Shown: positions 49,315-63,796, numbered from the stretch's first letter. The stretch is DNA of 64,000 bases from Asaia astilbis JCM 15831 (GCF_000613845.1 NZ_BAJT01000009.1:1-64000); one strand, 5' to 3'. Program-made: numbers and translations. The notes: generated by a model not told the origin, from the sequence alone.

Positions 49315-50789
49315 CTACCGTCCGATTTGTTTTGTGCTTCGCTGCTCCCGCCGGATGCTCTCTCTCGATGCATTTTTCAGCGTCTGCGCGACCCGCTTCA
49401 TCCCGATCATAAAGCCAGCGAGACAGAGTGTGGTCGCGCCAAGAAGGAGAGGCAGAACAAAGAGCAATCGGGCAAGTGGCCTGCGCAGCCAACTAAAGAA
49501 ATCGAGATCATGGGGCCCGTAGATCATCCAGCGCGAGGCTCTCGCTGCTGGATCGATCAGGAGTAGCGCGGCGCCAGTATGGCCATCGAGGTAAAGGCGC
49601 ATCGCTTCAGGCCCGATGATACGGAAAACAGGAAGGCTGCGTTTTTTGAAGTGGCTCGAAAAATAATAGGCATCTTCGACAGTGAGGCGCTCGATCTGAA
49701 CGTGAAGGCCTCTTTCCCGAAAGCTACGTGTAAGATTGCCCTCCGTGAGAGGGGCGGGACCAAGATGCTCATTCAGGCGTTCGAAGGCACCTGCGTCGTC
49801 GACTGCATTCAGGACGATCTCATGGTTCTGCATCCCGATGTCGATCGTACGATAACCGTGCTCAGAGTGAGCCTGTAACGCCAGGATAAGCGGAGCGAGT
49901 GCGCTCATCTCGACAGGCTCTGTCATCCTGGTGACCCATTGAGGGGTTTCCCCTCGTGCCATCAAGCCTGCCGGGTTCATGGTCAGAAATCCGGTCGTAA
50001 TCCAGGATAGAAGTACGACCCCAAAATCAGCCCGCCGAGATGGTGAACACGGTGCAAGCGCTGATAAGGGGAGAGATGGCGTCCTGTCCTGAAACGGCGC
50101 CAGCCGATCCATAAACCCAATGCCGTGAGAAAAATCCCTAGTCCGGAAAGGACAGTCAGGGTGTCGACCCAGAGCGTCTGATGGCGTTTCAGAAGGGAGG
50201 GATAAAGCCAGTGAGGGATTGCACCGATCCACGCCCAGAAACGTGTTTCCTGTGTTGTCTCCTGCATGATGTCGCCGCTCGACGGTGAGAGATAGAGAAG
50301 ACGTCTCGACGGTCCCTCGATTTCATAGCGGTAAAGGCCCGAGCGATGTTCTGGCGTGTTGAGGATCCACTGGTCGTCCTGACGCAATCCCTGAAAATGC
50401 GGGATTCCGTCTTCTCCCGCCAGTGATGCGTAGCGTTTTACATCACCCAAAAGGTCGTCCGGCGAGAAATGGAATGGGATTCCATTGCGCAGGTTGAAGG
50501 ATTGAACGTCCCCTTGTTCGCTTCTCGCCTGAAGAAGGGGAACACCGTGCACCATGAGGAGGCGAAAATTTCGATATCGCCCCGTCAGTTGAGGGAGCTG
50601 GAGCGTGCCTCTGAGGCTGATCGTCTCATGAGCCATCCGGACGTGCGTTTCGTCGGGCTGAGGCCAGGCTTTCCACAGCATCACGATGCCGGAAAGACAC
50701 CAGACCGACATCATGAGCCCCAGAGTGATCCCGAGCCAGCGATGGAGGAGGAAGGTGAATCGTACCGCCTTCTTGTGGAGTATCCTCAC
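49315..50789 (-). CDS. PepSY-domain iron-regulated membrane protein (frameshifted)
   Basis: About 491 residues after restoring one G in the minus-strand G run at 50019-50022. It has N-terminal helix HRWLGITLGLMMSVWCLSGIVMLW, a periplasmic region, a central helical pair ending HRVHHLGGLILG and, after the break, VVLLSWITTGFLTMNPAGLM, a second periplasmic PepSY-like region and a last helix (LLFVLPLLLGATTLCLAGFMIG). This is the PepSY_TM/PiuB-like arrangement, often found with siderophore or heme uptake and ferric reduction. No TonB receptor is adjacent. Confidence 0.78.
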
Positions 50790-50921
50790 GGGTGAGGCTC
50801 TTCCGCATTCCGGCTAAGACGGCTTGTGGTCCTGACGTCGGGTCTCTTGAGATTTGAGCCGAGAGGTATCAAGAGCCGGAATTCCGACGACTGTTTTCGA
50901 AGCGGGACAAAAGGAAGGTCG

Positions 50922-51494
50922 TCAGGAAGTGATGAGTTTGATGCCGAGCTCTGACAGCTCTTGCAGACAAGGGGTTTCATCGGCTGCGATGCCTTTGCAG
51001 GCATTGAGGGCGATCGAGGTCTCAAACCCCTGACTGCGGGCATCGCGTGCCGTCGCTGCCACGCAGACATCGAGTGCCAGGCCGCAAAGCGTTACCTTTT
51101 CGATATAGAAGCCACGAAGCAGCGCATCGAGCCCCGTGCTGGCCTGCTGCTCGTTGTCAAAAAACGCCGAATAGGAATCACACGACTCACGTGTTCCCTT
51201 ATGGATGATATGGGTGAGGCTGCGCTGGTCGAGACCGGGGGCGAATGCCGCGCCCGACGTGCCTGCAACGCAATGAACCGGCCAGGGACCACCCTGGGCC
51301 GTAAACGAGATGTGGTGTTCCGGGTGCCAGTCCCGGCTGGCGATCACAGCAGTAAAATCCTGCTGCAGCAGCGCATTGACCGTGGGAAGGATTAGATCCC
51401 CCTCGTTTATGGCAAGAGCCCCCCCTGGCAGGAAATCGTTCTGAATGTCGATCACGATCAAAGCATGTCGTGAGAGCGCGCGCTGGCTGGCCAT
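50922..51494 (-). CDS. pncA: Nicotinamidase/pyrazinamidase
   Basis: A 190-residue isochorismatase-fold amidohydrolase that converts nicotinamide to nicotinate for NAD salvage. Catalytic Asp16 is in VIDIQNDFLPGGALAI, the metal site in SRDWHPEHHISF, the catalytic Lys in IIHKGT and the nucleophile Cys in LCGLALDVCVAATARDA. Length is normal. It is encoded 20 bp downstream of the efflux adaptor gene on the same strand, possibly by chance of operon layout. Confidence 0.92.
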   Translation of the reverse strand: MASQRALSRHALIVIDIQNDFLPGGALAINEGDLILPTVNALLQQDFTAVIASRDWHPEHHISFTAQGGPWPVHCVAGTSGAAFAPGLDQRSLTHIIHKGTRESCDSYSAFFDNEQQASTGLDALLRGFYIEKVTLCGLALDVCVAATARDARSQGFETSIALNACKGIAADETPCLQELSELGIKLITS

Positions 51495-51514
51495 GTTTGT
51501 GGGCTCCTATGGGG

Positions 51515-52462
51515 TCAGTGACCGATAACATGGCGCATATCGTCGCCGAAATGATGAAGCGCATCTCCTGCAGACATATGCTTTCTATGGCCGTTTTCGG
51601 CGACGATCGTCACAGTGGCGGTCATGCCTGCTGCCAGATGCAGCTCTGGGGGCAGTTGATCGATATGAACCCGCACGGGAATACGCTGGGCGAGACGCAC
51701 CCAGGTGTAAACAGGATCCACTGAAGGTAGCCCCTGCGTTGCGGTTGTAGCGTTCATGGATGAAATACCGCGCGTGATGCTCTCGACATGTCCGAAAACA
51801 GGGTGATGCGCCCCCATGAGATCCATACGCACGGGATCGCCGACTTCAATATTATGAACCTTGGTTTCTTCGAAATAACCATCCACCCAATAGGATGAGG
51901 AATCGATGATCTGGATGTTGACGTGCCCTGCTGTTGCGAAGTCACCAGGGCGCATGAGCAGATTGGTGACGTACCCATCGATCGAGCTATGGACGACCGT
52001 CCGCTCCAGATCGATCCTTGCCTGCCTGAGCGCAGCCTGTGCCGCGTCATACTGGGCACGGGCCTGCGCCGCTCGGGCTTCGTATTGCTGTTTTTCTTCT
52101 GTTGAGACAGCGACGCCGGGAATGATGCGGCGTCGCTGAAACTGCGAGACACGGAAATCGAGATCGGCCTTGCGTTCGGCAAGATTGGCTTCGGCAGAGG
52201 CAACACGAACGTTGAAATCGAAAGGATCGATGACGTAGAGCACATCTCCCCGATGGACGAATTCATTGTCGTGCACACGGACATCGATGATCTCTCCCGA
52301 CACGCGGGGCGCCATGTTCACCACCTGGGCGCGAACCTGGCCGTTTCGTGTCCAGGGAGCAGCTGTATAATAATCCCACAGGATCACGATCACGACCCCC
52401 GCAACGACGAGGATCGACAGGGTGATGAGCCATCTGATCAGGCGTGAGGCGCGAGCGAGCAC
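51515..52462 (-). CDS. HlyD-family membrane fusion protein (AaeA/EmrA-like)
   Basis: A 315-residue periplasmic adaptor. One N-terminal membrane anchor (LIRWLITLSILVVAGVVIVILW), then the biotinyl-lipoyl half-motif RVSGEIIDVRVHDNEFVHRGDVLYVIDP, a short coiled-coil hairpin, the second lipoyl half VVHSSIDGYVTNLLMRPGDFATAG and a beta-barrel with a conserved PVRVHIDQLP. It starts with GTG. It follows the DUF1656 and FUSC genes, the same set as AaeA-AaeX-AaeB, and would bridge the FUSC pump to the outer membrane. Confidence 0.86.
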   Translation of the reverse strand: MLARASRLIRWLITLSILVVAGVVIVILWDYYTAAPWTRNGQVRAQVVNMAPRVSGEIIDVRVHDNEFVHRGDVLYVIDPFDFNVRVASAEANLAERKADLDFRVSQFQRRRIIPGVAVSTEEKQQYEARAAQARAQYDAAQAALRQARIDLERTVVHSSIDGYVTNLLMRPGDFATAGHVNIQIIDSSSYWVDGYFEETKVHNIEVGDPVRMDLMGAHHPVFGHVESITRGISSMNATTATQGLPSVDPVYTWVRLAQRIPVRVHIDQLPPELHLAAGMTATVTIVAENGHRKHMSAGDALHHFGDDMRHVIGH

Positions 52463-52475
52463 GATCTAAATTCTT

Positions 52476-52669
52476 TCACAAGAGCCAAGTGTAAAGGCCC
52501 AGCAGGCAGACCAGAAGGCCGAACTGGGCCAGAGGCGGGTTCCAGAAAAATTGCCAGAGATTGAGCCTGCCAAAGCACCAGCGGATAAGGCAAGCGTGAG
52601 CAGAGCCAGAAAGAGATTGGCAACGAAGGTCGAAACGAGAACACCTTCCAGATCGATGACCTGACTCAT
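52476..52669 (-). CDS. DUF1656 small membrane protein, AaeX-like (frameshifted)
   Basis: A small gene hidden by a single-base loss at 52583-52584 (a G run on the plus strand). Repaired, it encodes 64 residues: an acidic start MSQVIDLEGVLVSTFVANLF, a first helix to LALLTLALSRWCFGRLNLW and a second ending PPLAQFGLLVCLLGLYTWLL. Both length and two-helix pattern with the central Arg/Trp cluster match DUF1656 proteins, which are always found with HlyD adaptors and FUSC pumps. ATG 52669 is used. Confidence 0.8.
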
Positions 52670-52712
52670 GATGCGCACTCCCCTGTAGCGAATGAGCCGT
52701 CTTTACGGTGTT

Positions 52713-54803
52713 TTACCATCTTGAGCGTCCAAGGCCGAAATGCATCAGGGTCGACCGGTTCTCAGCCAGCGCCGAGCGCAGGGCTTCGAGACTTCCAGCG
52801 CAGAGGAGGGCCAGAGCCCGCTCTCCGGAAACGCTGCTTCGGGAAGAGACATCAAGAAACTCGCAGCTGAGACGCGGAAGATCCCGGGCCAGAGTCGGGA
52901 AGGCTGCGCTCTTCACGACGTCACGCGCGTCATTTGCGAGTGCTGTCAGGCAGGAGCAGGCACAGGCGTCATCGAGGTAGTGCCGGACGCGAGCAAGAGT
53001 GCTGGCAAGATCTTCAAGCTCGACAAGTCGATTGAAAACGTGACGATTAACGGGGCGTTCGACAGGCCGCTCGCCCTCGCGCCTGCTGAAATGATGCGGG
53101 GGAATACGCTTTGTCCAGCTCAGGAGCTGCGCCAGACGATCGTATTTAAGCGTGAGGAGCGCCGCACCTGCCGGCCTGCCCTGACCTTTGAGCTGCGCCT
53201 CGAAATCCTGTCCGATTGATGCGGCAATCCGAAAGCGTCGGCTGCGCGGGGTGGGGGGGAACAGGAGCACGAGGATGATGAACGAGATGACCCCTGCAAT
53301 AAGATAAAAGATGTTGCGGGAGATGAAGGCGAGGGGATCGTAATCCTGATGATTACTCAGGCCGAGAATGAGGGGAAAGAACGCCCCATAATTGAAGCCG
53401 ACGGCACTGCTTTTCGGGTTGAGGAGCATCAGGCACGCAAAGATCGTGTGGGGCAACAGAACGAGCGCCAATGCGCCAAAAGTGGCGAGGTGAGGCAGCA
53501 CCAGATAATTCATAAAGATGGCGACGAACACGGCGAGAGACAGCCCCCAGACGGCTCCCATGCCGAATTGCGTCGTGTCATTGGCTGTGGATGCCAAAGT
53601 GAGGATGAGCGCTGCCTGCGACAGAGCTGCCATTGAGGGCGGTTGCCCGCTGGCGATGCAAAGCCCGGCGGTAATCGAGAAACCGAGCAGGACGCGCAAG
53701 GCGTTGATCAGGGCGGCGATGTGATCGGGGTGGCGGGCGATCTGGGCAAGTTTGAGAGCCTCACCCGCCGGGGTCGCATATTGAAGCGTATTGATCCCGG
53801 TGCTGATATGCATCCGGTTGCTCAGCATGACCGCGCTTCGTTCAAGAAAATGCGCGTCTGCAGCATTGGGGTGATAAGAGGGGTCCTCCTCACGCATGCT
53901 TTGCAGAAGCGAGCTGACGGTTTCGAGACGGTCGCTGTGATCTTCGCGCAATTCATGCCAGGCGAGAACGTGACGTCTTGCGAGAGCGGAGACCTTGTTG
54001 TGACGCAGGATATGGGCGATGGCCCGCCCTGAGCCCAGCACGGTGAGCATCCCGATAATCGCCAGTCGGGCACCTGCTGTGCGTCGTGTCGAGCGGTCGA
54101 TTTCGGTCTTTGCATAGGTGATCTGGGCCGAAAGCGAGAGGATGTCCCCAGCGAGAGCGGTTGTTTCCATGGCATCGGGCACATCTTCGCCCTGCATGGC
54201 CCTGCGACCGAAATCCCTGATCTGTCTTGCCCTGCTCTCGAGCCCGTCAGCCAGTTTTTGCCAGGCTTTGGGAGAACCGGTGAGCATGTTGACGAACGCT
54301 ACCGAGGCGATGCCGATGGCCACACAGCTTGCGCGGGAAATCGCGACATCGAAGACGTTTTGCGGCTTGTCGACCACGTTCACGGCGACAAGGGCAATCG
54401 TGTATCCGGACAGCAATGCACCGTAAGAGCGGAAATTTCGCTCCAACGACCCGATATAGGTGCAGCCTGCAAGCCAGAGCGCGCAGCCACCCAGCAGCAT
54501 GCCGCGATCCTGGCTGAAGCAGGTGATGAGAAGGATCGAGGCTGCGGTGCCCAGCATCGTGCCGACCAGACGGTAAAGGGCTTTCGACAGCGCCTGGCCC
54601 CGAAGCGGCTGGGTGATGATCATCACCGTCACGGCCGCACCGGCCGGTGAATCGAGCTGCGCCCAGAAGGCCGTTGCCAGAGCAAGGCAGACGGCTGCCC
54701 AGCTTCGAAACGAAAAGCCGATCCATCCGGATTGAAAAGGGGGGCTGGGCAGGTCGCTTGGCAATGGCCACCAGCGCTCGCGTCTTTGTGCCCCCTCTGT
54801 CAT
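52713..54803 (-). CDS. FUSC-family aromatic acid/fusaric acid efflux pump (AaeB-like)
   Basis: A 696-residue inner-membrane protein with two FUSC modules. The first has six helices starting FSFRSWAAVCLALATAFWAQLDSPAGAAVTVMIITQPLRGQ, then a cytoplasmic domain (about 200-400), a second helical set (LRVLLGFSITAGLCIASGQPP onward) and a C-terminal soluble domain. It is the pump of AaeB-type exporters for hydroxylated aromatic acids or fusaric acid. ATG 54803 has GGGAG upstream; in-frame sequence extends to 54896. The adaptor and DUF1656 genes follow directly. Confidence 0.85.
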   Translation of the reverse strand: MTEGAQRRERWWPLPSDLPSPPFQSGWIGFSFRSWAAVCLALATAFWAQLDSPAGAAVTVMIITQPLRGQALSKALYRLVGTMLGTAASILLITCFSQDRGMLLGGCALWLAGCTYIGSLERNFRSYGALLSGYTIALVAVNVVDKPQNVFDVAISRASCVAIGIASVAFVNMLTGSPKAWQKLADGLESRARQIRDFGRRAMQGEDVPDAMETTALAGDILSLSAQITYAKTEIDRSTRRTAGARLAIIGMLTVLGSGRAIAHILRHNKVSALARRHVLAWHELREDHSDRLETVSSLLQSMREEDPSYHPNAADAHFLERSAVMLSNRMHISTGINTLQYATPAGEALKLAQIARHPDHIAALINALRVLLGFSITAGLCIASGQPPSMAALSQAALILTLASTANDTTQFGMGAVWGLSLAVFVAIFMNYLVLPHLATFGALALVLLPHTIFACLMLLNPKSSAVGFNYGAFFPLILGLSNHQDYDPLAFISRNIFYLIAGVISFIILVLLFPPTPRSRRFRIAASIGQDFEAQLKGQGRPAGAALLTLKYDRLAQLLSWTKRIPPHHFSRREGERPVERPVNRHVFNRLVELEDLASTLARVRHYLDDACACSCLTALANDARDVVKSAAFPTLARDLPRLSCEFLDVSSRSSVSGERALALLCAGSLEALRSALAENRSTLMHFGLGRSRW

Positions 54804-54922
54804 ACGGCTCCCACTCAGTCTTCCGGTTAATCGCAGAGGAACGCCCTGGGGCAGGGGCGGGTCAAGTCCTGAAGGTCTGGCGAAGGTCGCAGACAACCTT
54901 TGTCAGATACGGTTCTGAAATC

Positions 54923-56250
54923 TCAGACTTCGGGAGGAACGCGGGACACCAGAAGCTGGTTGATTCTGAAACCGTCGACATCCACCACTTCGAAACGGTA
55001 ATTCGCCGCTTCGATCCTGTCGGCCTTGCGCGCCATCCGACGCAGGCGATGCATGACAAAGCCGCCAATCGTATGAAAGAGATCCCGTTCGGCACTCAGG
55101 TCGATATCCAGTTCGCGGAACACGTCACCGATCGGAGCTGCACCGTCGATCAACCAGGAATTGGCGTCGCGCCGAACGATGGCCTGTTCTTCGAACGGGC
55201 TTGCAAGCCCGTCCATCAGGCGCCCATGATATCTTTGAAGGTGATGAGGCCGACCACAAGGCCATACTCATTAACGATCAGCGCGAACCCGGCACCGTGT
55301 GAGTCGAATTGTGCCAGTGTGTCCCACAGATTGAGCGTATCGGGCAAAGAAAGTGTGTCGCGCCGCATCCGGAAGATCTGGTTGCTGATCGGCTGGCTCG
55401 GATCTGTCAGCGGGGGGGCTTCATCGACGACCGCGACAAGCACGTCTTCGGCGCGGATCGACCCGATGACATGATCGAGCCCGCCATCGCAGAGAGGATA
55501 GCGGGAATAGGGTCGAATACGCACCTTGTCGCGCTGGGACTCAAGGCTCTCCTGTATGTCGAGAAAGACAATCTCGTCACGCGGGGTCATGGCCGAGGTA
55601 ACCGAGCGATCCTGAAGTGCGAGCACGTTCTGGATCAGCTGATGTTCTTTTTCCTGCAGGACACCCGATGCCGTCCCCGCTGCCAGCATGGCATTGAGGT
55701 CTTCTGGTGTGACAGGCTCGACAACCGAAGCTGCAGGAATGCGCAAGAGGCTCAACAGCCAGTCTGAGATGATCGAGAACACCCAGACGGCTGGGTAGAG
55801 CACCTTGAGAGCGCCGGTCAGAAACCAGCCGACTTTCAGGGCGACCCGGTCCGGGTTGTTGAGTGCGATCCGCTTGGGCAGAAGATCGGCAAAAAGCACG
55901 AACAGGCCCGTTACGACGATGAACGCCAGGGTTGCCGCGGTCTTGCCGGCGAAGCCCGGTGTCAGACCGGCCTCGATCAGCGCTTCCGTAAAAGCAGGTG
56001 CCAGCAATTCGCTCGAGATCACACCGCCAAGCACGCCGACAGCGTTGAGGCAGATCTGAAGGACTGTGATGACCTGCCCGCTATTGCGCCGCAGCTTCAG
56101 GAAGGCCGACGCACGGGTGTCGCCCTGATCGGCCAACGCACGCAGGCGAATGTCACGAGCAGCAGCAAAAGATATTTCCGACAGCGAAATCAGAATGGAG
56201 ACGGCAATCGCTGCCACAATGGCCGCGAGGCCCAGAAGCAGCAACGTCAC
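54923..56250 (-). CDS. HlyC/CorC (UPF0053) family CBS-domain membrane protein (frameshifted)
   Basis: About 442 residues after restoring one C (plus-strand G run at 55219-55220). Order: DUF21/CNNM transmembrane domain starting LLLLGLAAIVAAIAVSILISLSEISFAAARD, a CBS pair (MTPRDEIVFLDIQES and VNEYGLVVGLITFKDIMGA), then the CorC_HlyC domain, which lies in the second frame (DGAAPIGDVFRELDIDL and HTIGGFVMHRL). These proteins are linked to Mg/Co ion transport and membrane homeostasis; some are called hemolysins by similarity only. The break falls exactly at the CBS-CorC junction. Confidence 0.88.
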
Positions 56251-56334
56251 GCGCGTAGCTCCTCAAAGGAAGGGAAAATGTAATTCGAAGACTTCTTCCT
56301 AAACGGCTTGGTCTTCATTTGCCAGTATTTGCTT

Positions 56335-60103
<3,769 letters not shown>

Positions 60104-60181
60104 GAGGCGGGATCCTGAAATGTCAGCAAGAAAATCTCGTTGGCGGGCGGCAGTGCCGCCAACGGAAAACCCTTTTTCGGA

Positions 60182-61060
60182 TCAGAACACCGAATGCCAC
60201 ATGCGACCGAAGAAACCGCTCTTGTCGGCATCTGGCGCCACGCTGTGCTCGGGAAGCAGATTGCGGTTGCGCAACAGGTTATAGCTGTAACGATACCATT
60301 GGCTGTTGGGGTAGTTATAACCCAGAACCGATGCGGATTTACGGGCTTCATCGATCAGGCCAAGCTGAAGATTGACTTCAACCAGACGTTCAAGGGCTTC
60401 GGCCACGTGGTTGGTGGTCTGGAAGTCGGCGACCACGCGCTGATAACGACCAAGGGCGGCTTCATAGTTATGCTGCTGTTGGTAGTACCGACCGACAAGC
60501 ATTTCCTTGCCCGCCAGATGGTCACGGCAGAGATCGATCTTGAGCTGGGCATCGCGCGCATAGGCTGTCTGCGGAAAGCGCGTTACGACTTCTTCAAGCG
60601 CGTTCAGGGCTTCAACCGTGCCCTGCTGGTCACGCTGCACTTCAGCGATCTGCTCATAATAGCACAGGGCGCGCAGGTAGTAGGCATAGGCAGCGTCAGG
60701 GCTTGTCGGATGCAGAAGCAGATAGCGCTCAAGCTGCTGAACGGAGAGCGCGTATTCACCCTGCAGATAATAGGCATAGCCTTCCATCAGCTCGGCGTTA
60801 CCGACATAGCCCGAATAGGGATAATTCTGCTGAAGCAGCTCGAACTCGCCACTCGCCAGCGTGTAACGCTTTGAGTGCAGTGCATCGATACCGTAATTAT
60901 ACAGTGTCTCCGCGCTTGCTACTTTGGGGGCCTTGAACTCTTCTTTATTGGAGAAGAGAGAGCAACCGCTCAGGAGTAGAAAGCTGCTCGCCATCATTGC
61001 GGCAACGAGACGCTGACGCTTGGGAGCAGGAGGTACGTTACGTTCTATGTTTTGATGCAT
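60182..61060 (-). CDS. bamD: Outer membrane protein assembly factor BamD
   Basis: A 292-residue lipoprotein of the BAM complex, which inserts beta-barrel proteins into the outer membrane. The signal ends at lipobox LLLSGC, then five TPR-like repeats: LYNYGIDALHSKRYTLASGEFELLQQNYP, YYLQGEYALSVQQLERYLLLHP and YYQQQHNYEAALGRYQRVV. ATG 61060 begins the signal peptide; in-frame sequence to 61213 overlaps the repaired lpxC. The lpxC-bamD-recN-ligA order matches other alphaproteobacteria. Confidence 0.93.
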   Translation of the reverse strand: MHQNIERNVPPAPKRQRLVAAMMASSFLLLSGCSLFSNKEEFKAPKVASAETLYNYGIDALHSKRYTLASGEFELLQQNYPYSGYVGNAELMEGYAYYLQGEYALSVQQLERYLLLHPTSPDAAYAYYLRALCYYEQIAEVQRDQQGTVEALNALEEVVTRFPQTAYARDAQLKIDLCRDHLAGKEMLVGRYYQQQHNYEAALGRYQRVVADFQTTNHVAEALERLVEVNLQLGLIDEARKSASVLGYNYPNSQWYRYSYNLLRNRNLLPEHSVAPDADKSGFFGRMWHSVF

Positions 61061-61139
61061 GCCGACTCTTCCACTGACGAAGGGTCTTATATCACGCCTG
61101 ACCATTCGCGGAAGACCTCTGCGCACGAGATCGTTTCTC

Positions 61140-62146
61140 TTATGCCGATGCGCGCAGCTCGGTCCGTGCCTCGTTTTCGCTTCCGACAAAACGCCAGTTT
61201 GCGGGGGACGCAAAGAGCGCGTGAAGCAGGCGGTTATTCAGTCCATGGCCAGATTTATGGCCCATGAACCGGCTTGCAGCGTGTGCCCTGCAAGATAGAG
61301 ATCGCCAACCGCATCCATCAGCTTGTGCCGGACAAATTCCTTAGGATGGCGCAGGCCGCACGGGTTGAGAACCGTATCGTCCTCAACGACAATGGCGTTG
61401 TCCAGCGAACCGCCACGGGCGAGGCCCATTTGCTGCAAAGCCTCGATTTCCTTGCGTTCGACGAAGGTGCGGCAAAAACCAACTTCCTGCCTGAAGCGCT
61501 CCAGCGTGAGCGGCATAGCATGGCGCTGCTGACCAATGACCGAAGCCGAAAAATCGATGGACATGGCAAGAGCGAAACCTGAGCGGGCAGGGCGCAGCTC
61601 GGCAAAGGCGCCGTTATCATCCTCGACGTGAACAGGCTTGAGCACCTCGATCACTCTGCGCGCGCTGTTTAGCGTGACGGCACCAGCACACTGGATCAGA
61701 AAATCGAATTCAGCGGCGGAGCCGTCGAGAACGGGAGTCTCCGGTCCGTCGATTTCAATCAAGGCGTTATCGATGCCATTGGCGTGCAAGGCCGCCATAA
61801 GATGCTCGATCGTCGCGACCCGGATCGTGGGGGCGTCAGGTCGGGCGATAACCGTGCTCAGTCTGGTATCGACCACATGGTCATGGCGCGCGATGATCGG
61901 CAAGGAAGCAGGCAGATCGCTCCGCTTGAAAGCAATGCCGTGATCGCTGGGTGCAGGATTGAGGGTCATCTGGACCCGGGCGCCGCTATGCAGCCCTGTG
62001 CCAACGCAGGTGATCGACTGCTTCAGCGTCCCTTGATGGGAGATGTTTGTCCCCTTTTTGGGAACCGTAGGAAAACCTTGGGAGATGGTGGAGAGCGGCA
62101 GAGGCACAATCGATGCTTTGAACGGTGTTTCAGCCGTGATCTGCAT
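61140..62146 (-). CDS. lpxC: UDP-3-O-acyl-N-acetylglucosamine deacetylase LpxC (frameshifted)
   Basis: The zinc deacetylase that commits to lipid A synthesis. One G lost near 61272 truncates the protein at 61238; repaired, it has 335 residues. Zinc and catalytic residues: IEHLMAAL (His), VRHKLMDAVGD (His, Asp) and, only after repair, the general acid His in GHKSGHGLNN. Substrate motif SAAEFDFLI is present. A long N-terminal extension (about 40 residues) precedes the standard start at LKQSITCVGTGLHSG, so the true start may be shorter. LpxC is essential in most Gram-negative bacteria, so the truncation is doubtful. Confidence 0.94.
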
Positions 62147-62262
62147 GATGGGGCGCTCTCCATGGTTACTTCGACGTTATGTCGAGATCCTAAGAAGAGC
62201 TGTAGCCTCGAAGCAGTGACGCAGACCAGTCAATGTTTATTGCCAAGTATTACGGTCTAAAG

Positions 62263-62295
62263 TCCTGAAACTGAAGTGTAATTTCAGTTTCAGGA
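62263..62295 (-). terminator. Hairpin downstream of ftsZ
   Basis: A perfect 13-bp inverted repeat, TCCTGAAACTGAA / TTCAGTTTCAGGA, with a 7-nt loop, 20 bp after the ftsZ stop. It probably terminates or attenuates ftsZ transcription before lpxC. The U-tract is poor. Confidence 0.65.
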
Positions 62296-62314
62296 TGCAA
62301 TAATGTGACCGAAA

Positions 62315-63796
62315 TCAGCGACCCTGATCGCGGCGCAGGAAGGCCGGGATGTCGAGCCCGTTTTCTTCACCCTGCTCATGGTTTGAGGAGCTGCGAGGCG
62401 TTTCTTCGCGTTCGACCACCATCGGAGAATGACGAGGGGCTTCCATCGGCGGGGGCGAAGCGGGAGCCGGACGGCCACGCAGCGCACCGGTTACGATACC
62501 GAAGAGGCTGCGAGGCTGTGCCTGCTGCTCCGGCATGGCCCGCTGGTTCTGGTCCGAGAAGAGTCCGGAACGCGGGGAAGGAGCCTGTTGCGGTGCGTGC
62601 TTTCCAGCCTGAGAGGGGATTGTGTGAGGCGACGGCGCCGATGACGGTGCTGCGTTGTTTTCTGGCGCGTAATGAGCAGGCTGACGGGGAACCGCGGCGT
62701 AGGTCGATGCAGGCTTGAAGGGAGCCTGAGTTTCCGGATGAGCAACGTCGACACTCTCAGGCGCAGCAGCGGGTTGCTCGACGACCTCGACAGGCTCTTC
62801 CACGATTTCCGGCTGGCGCGAATGGCTGCCATCGATGCCGGTTGCAACAACGGAAACACGGATGCGCCCATTGAGCGAGGAATCGATCGCAGACCCCCAG
62901 ATGATCGTGGCGTCGTCGGCGACCTCCTGACGGATCCGCTCTGCAGCTTGATCGACTTCATACAGGGTGAGGTCGTCGCCACCGGTGATATTGATAAGCA
63001 GGCCGCGTGCCCCCGACATCGACGAATCATCGAGAAGCGGGTTCGAGATCGCCCGGTTGGCGGCTTCGAGGGCGCGGTCTTCACCCTCGGCTTCACCTGT
63101 GCCCATCATGGCCTTGCCCATTTCCGCCATGACAGTGCGGATATCGGCGAAATCGAGATTGATCAGTCCAGGCGCCAGCATCAGATCGGTCACGCCGCGC
63201 ACGCCCATGTAGAGCACTTCGTCAGCCATCTTGAAGGCTTCACGCAGCGTCGTGTGCATGGTGGCCATGCGGAACAGATTCTGGTTGGGGATGACGATCA
63301 GCGTATCGACATGCTGCTGCAGCTCGGCAATGCCGGCATCGGCCACCTTCTTGCGTCGCGCGCCCTCAAAACCGAAAGGCGTGCTGACGACGCCGACGGT
63401 CAGGATCTTGCGATCACGCGCCATCTTCGCGATGACCGGTGCTGCACCCGTTCCCGTGCCGCCCCCCATACCGGCGGTGACGAAGACCATGTGCGCGCCA
63501 TCGATATGACGGCTGATTTCCTCTGCGGCTTCCTCTGCGGCGGCTTTCCCGATTTCGGGCTTTGCCCCGGCGCCAAGCCCCTGGGTCAGATGCGGACCGA
63601 GCTGCACCCGGCGCTCGGCGCGCGAACCGGCGAGAGCCTGAGCATCGGTGTTGGCAACGACGAACTCGACACCCTGCAGCTGCATTTCGATCATGTTGTT
63701 GACGGCGTTCATGCCGCCGCCACCCACGCCGATCACGGTGATACGCGGTGAGGAATCGGAATAGTTATACTGCGGGGCGGTGAGATTGAGCGTCAT
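62315..63796 (-). CDS. ftsZ: Cell division protein FtsZ
   Basis: A 493-residue tubulin-like GTPase that forms the division ring. N-terminal [16 protein letters not shown], the tubulin signature [18 protein letters not shown] and the T7 synergy loop [16 protein letters not shown] long, Pro/Gln-rich variable linker (about 330-470) precedes the conserved C-terminal peptide [12 protein letters not shown] that binds FtsA. It follows ftsA with an 84-bp gap. Length is in the range of alphaproteobacterial FtsZ. Confidence 0.97.
   Translation of the reverse strand: MTLNLTAPQYNYSDSSPRITVIGVGGGGMNAVNNMIEMQLQGVEFVVANTDAQALAGSRAERRVQLGPHLTQGLGAGAKPEIGKAAAEEAAEEISRHIDGAHMVFVTAGMGGGTGTGAAPVIAKMARDRKILTVGVVSTPFGFEGARRKKVADAGIAELQQHVDTLIVIPNQNLFRMATMHTTLREAFKMADEVLYMGVRGVTDLMLAPGLINLDFADIRTVMAEMGKAMMGTGEAEGEDRALEAANRAISNPLLDDSSMSGARGLLINITGGDDLTLYEVDQAAERIRQEVADDATIIWGSAIDSSLNGRIRVSVVATGIDGSHSRQPEIVEEPVEVVEQPAAAPESVDVAHPETQAPFKPASTYAAVPRQPAHYAPENNAAPSSAPSPHTIPSQAGKHAPQQAPSPRSGLFSDQNQRAMPEQQAQPRSLFGIVTGALRGRPAPASPPPMEAPRHSPMVVEREETPRSSSNHEQGEENGLDIPAFLRRDQGR

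Noticed and set aside
62672-63751. 359-codon open frame antisense to ftsZ
   Set aside because: Shadow of the ftsZ coding strand; His/Asp/Gly-rich with no recognisable motif.
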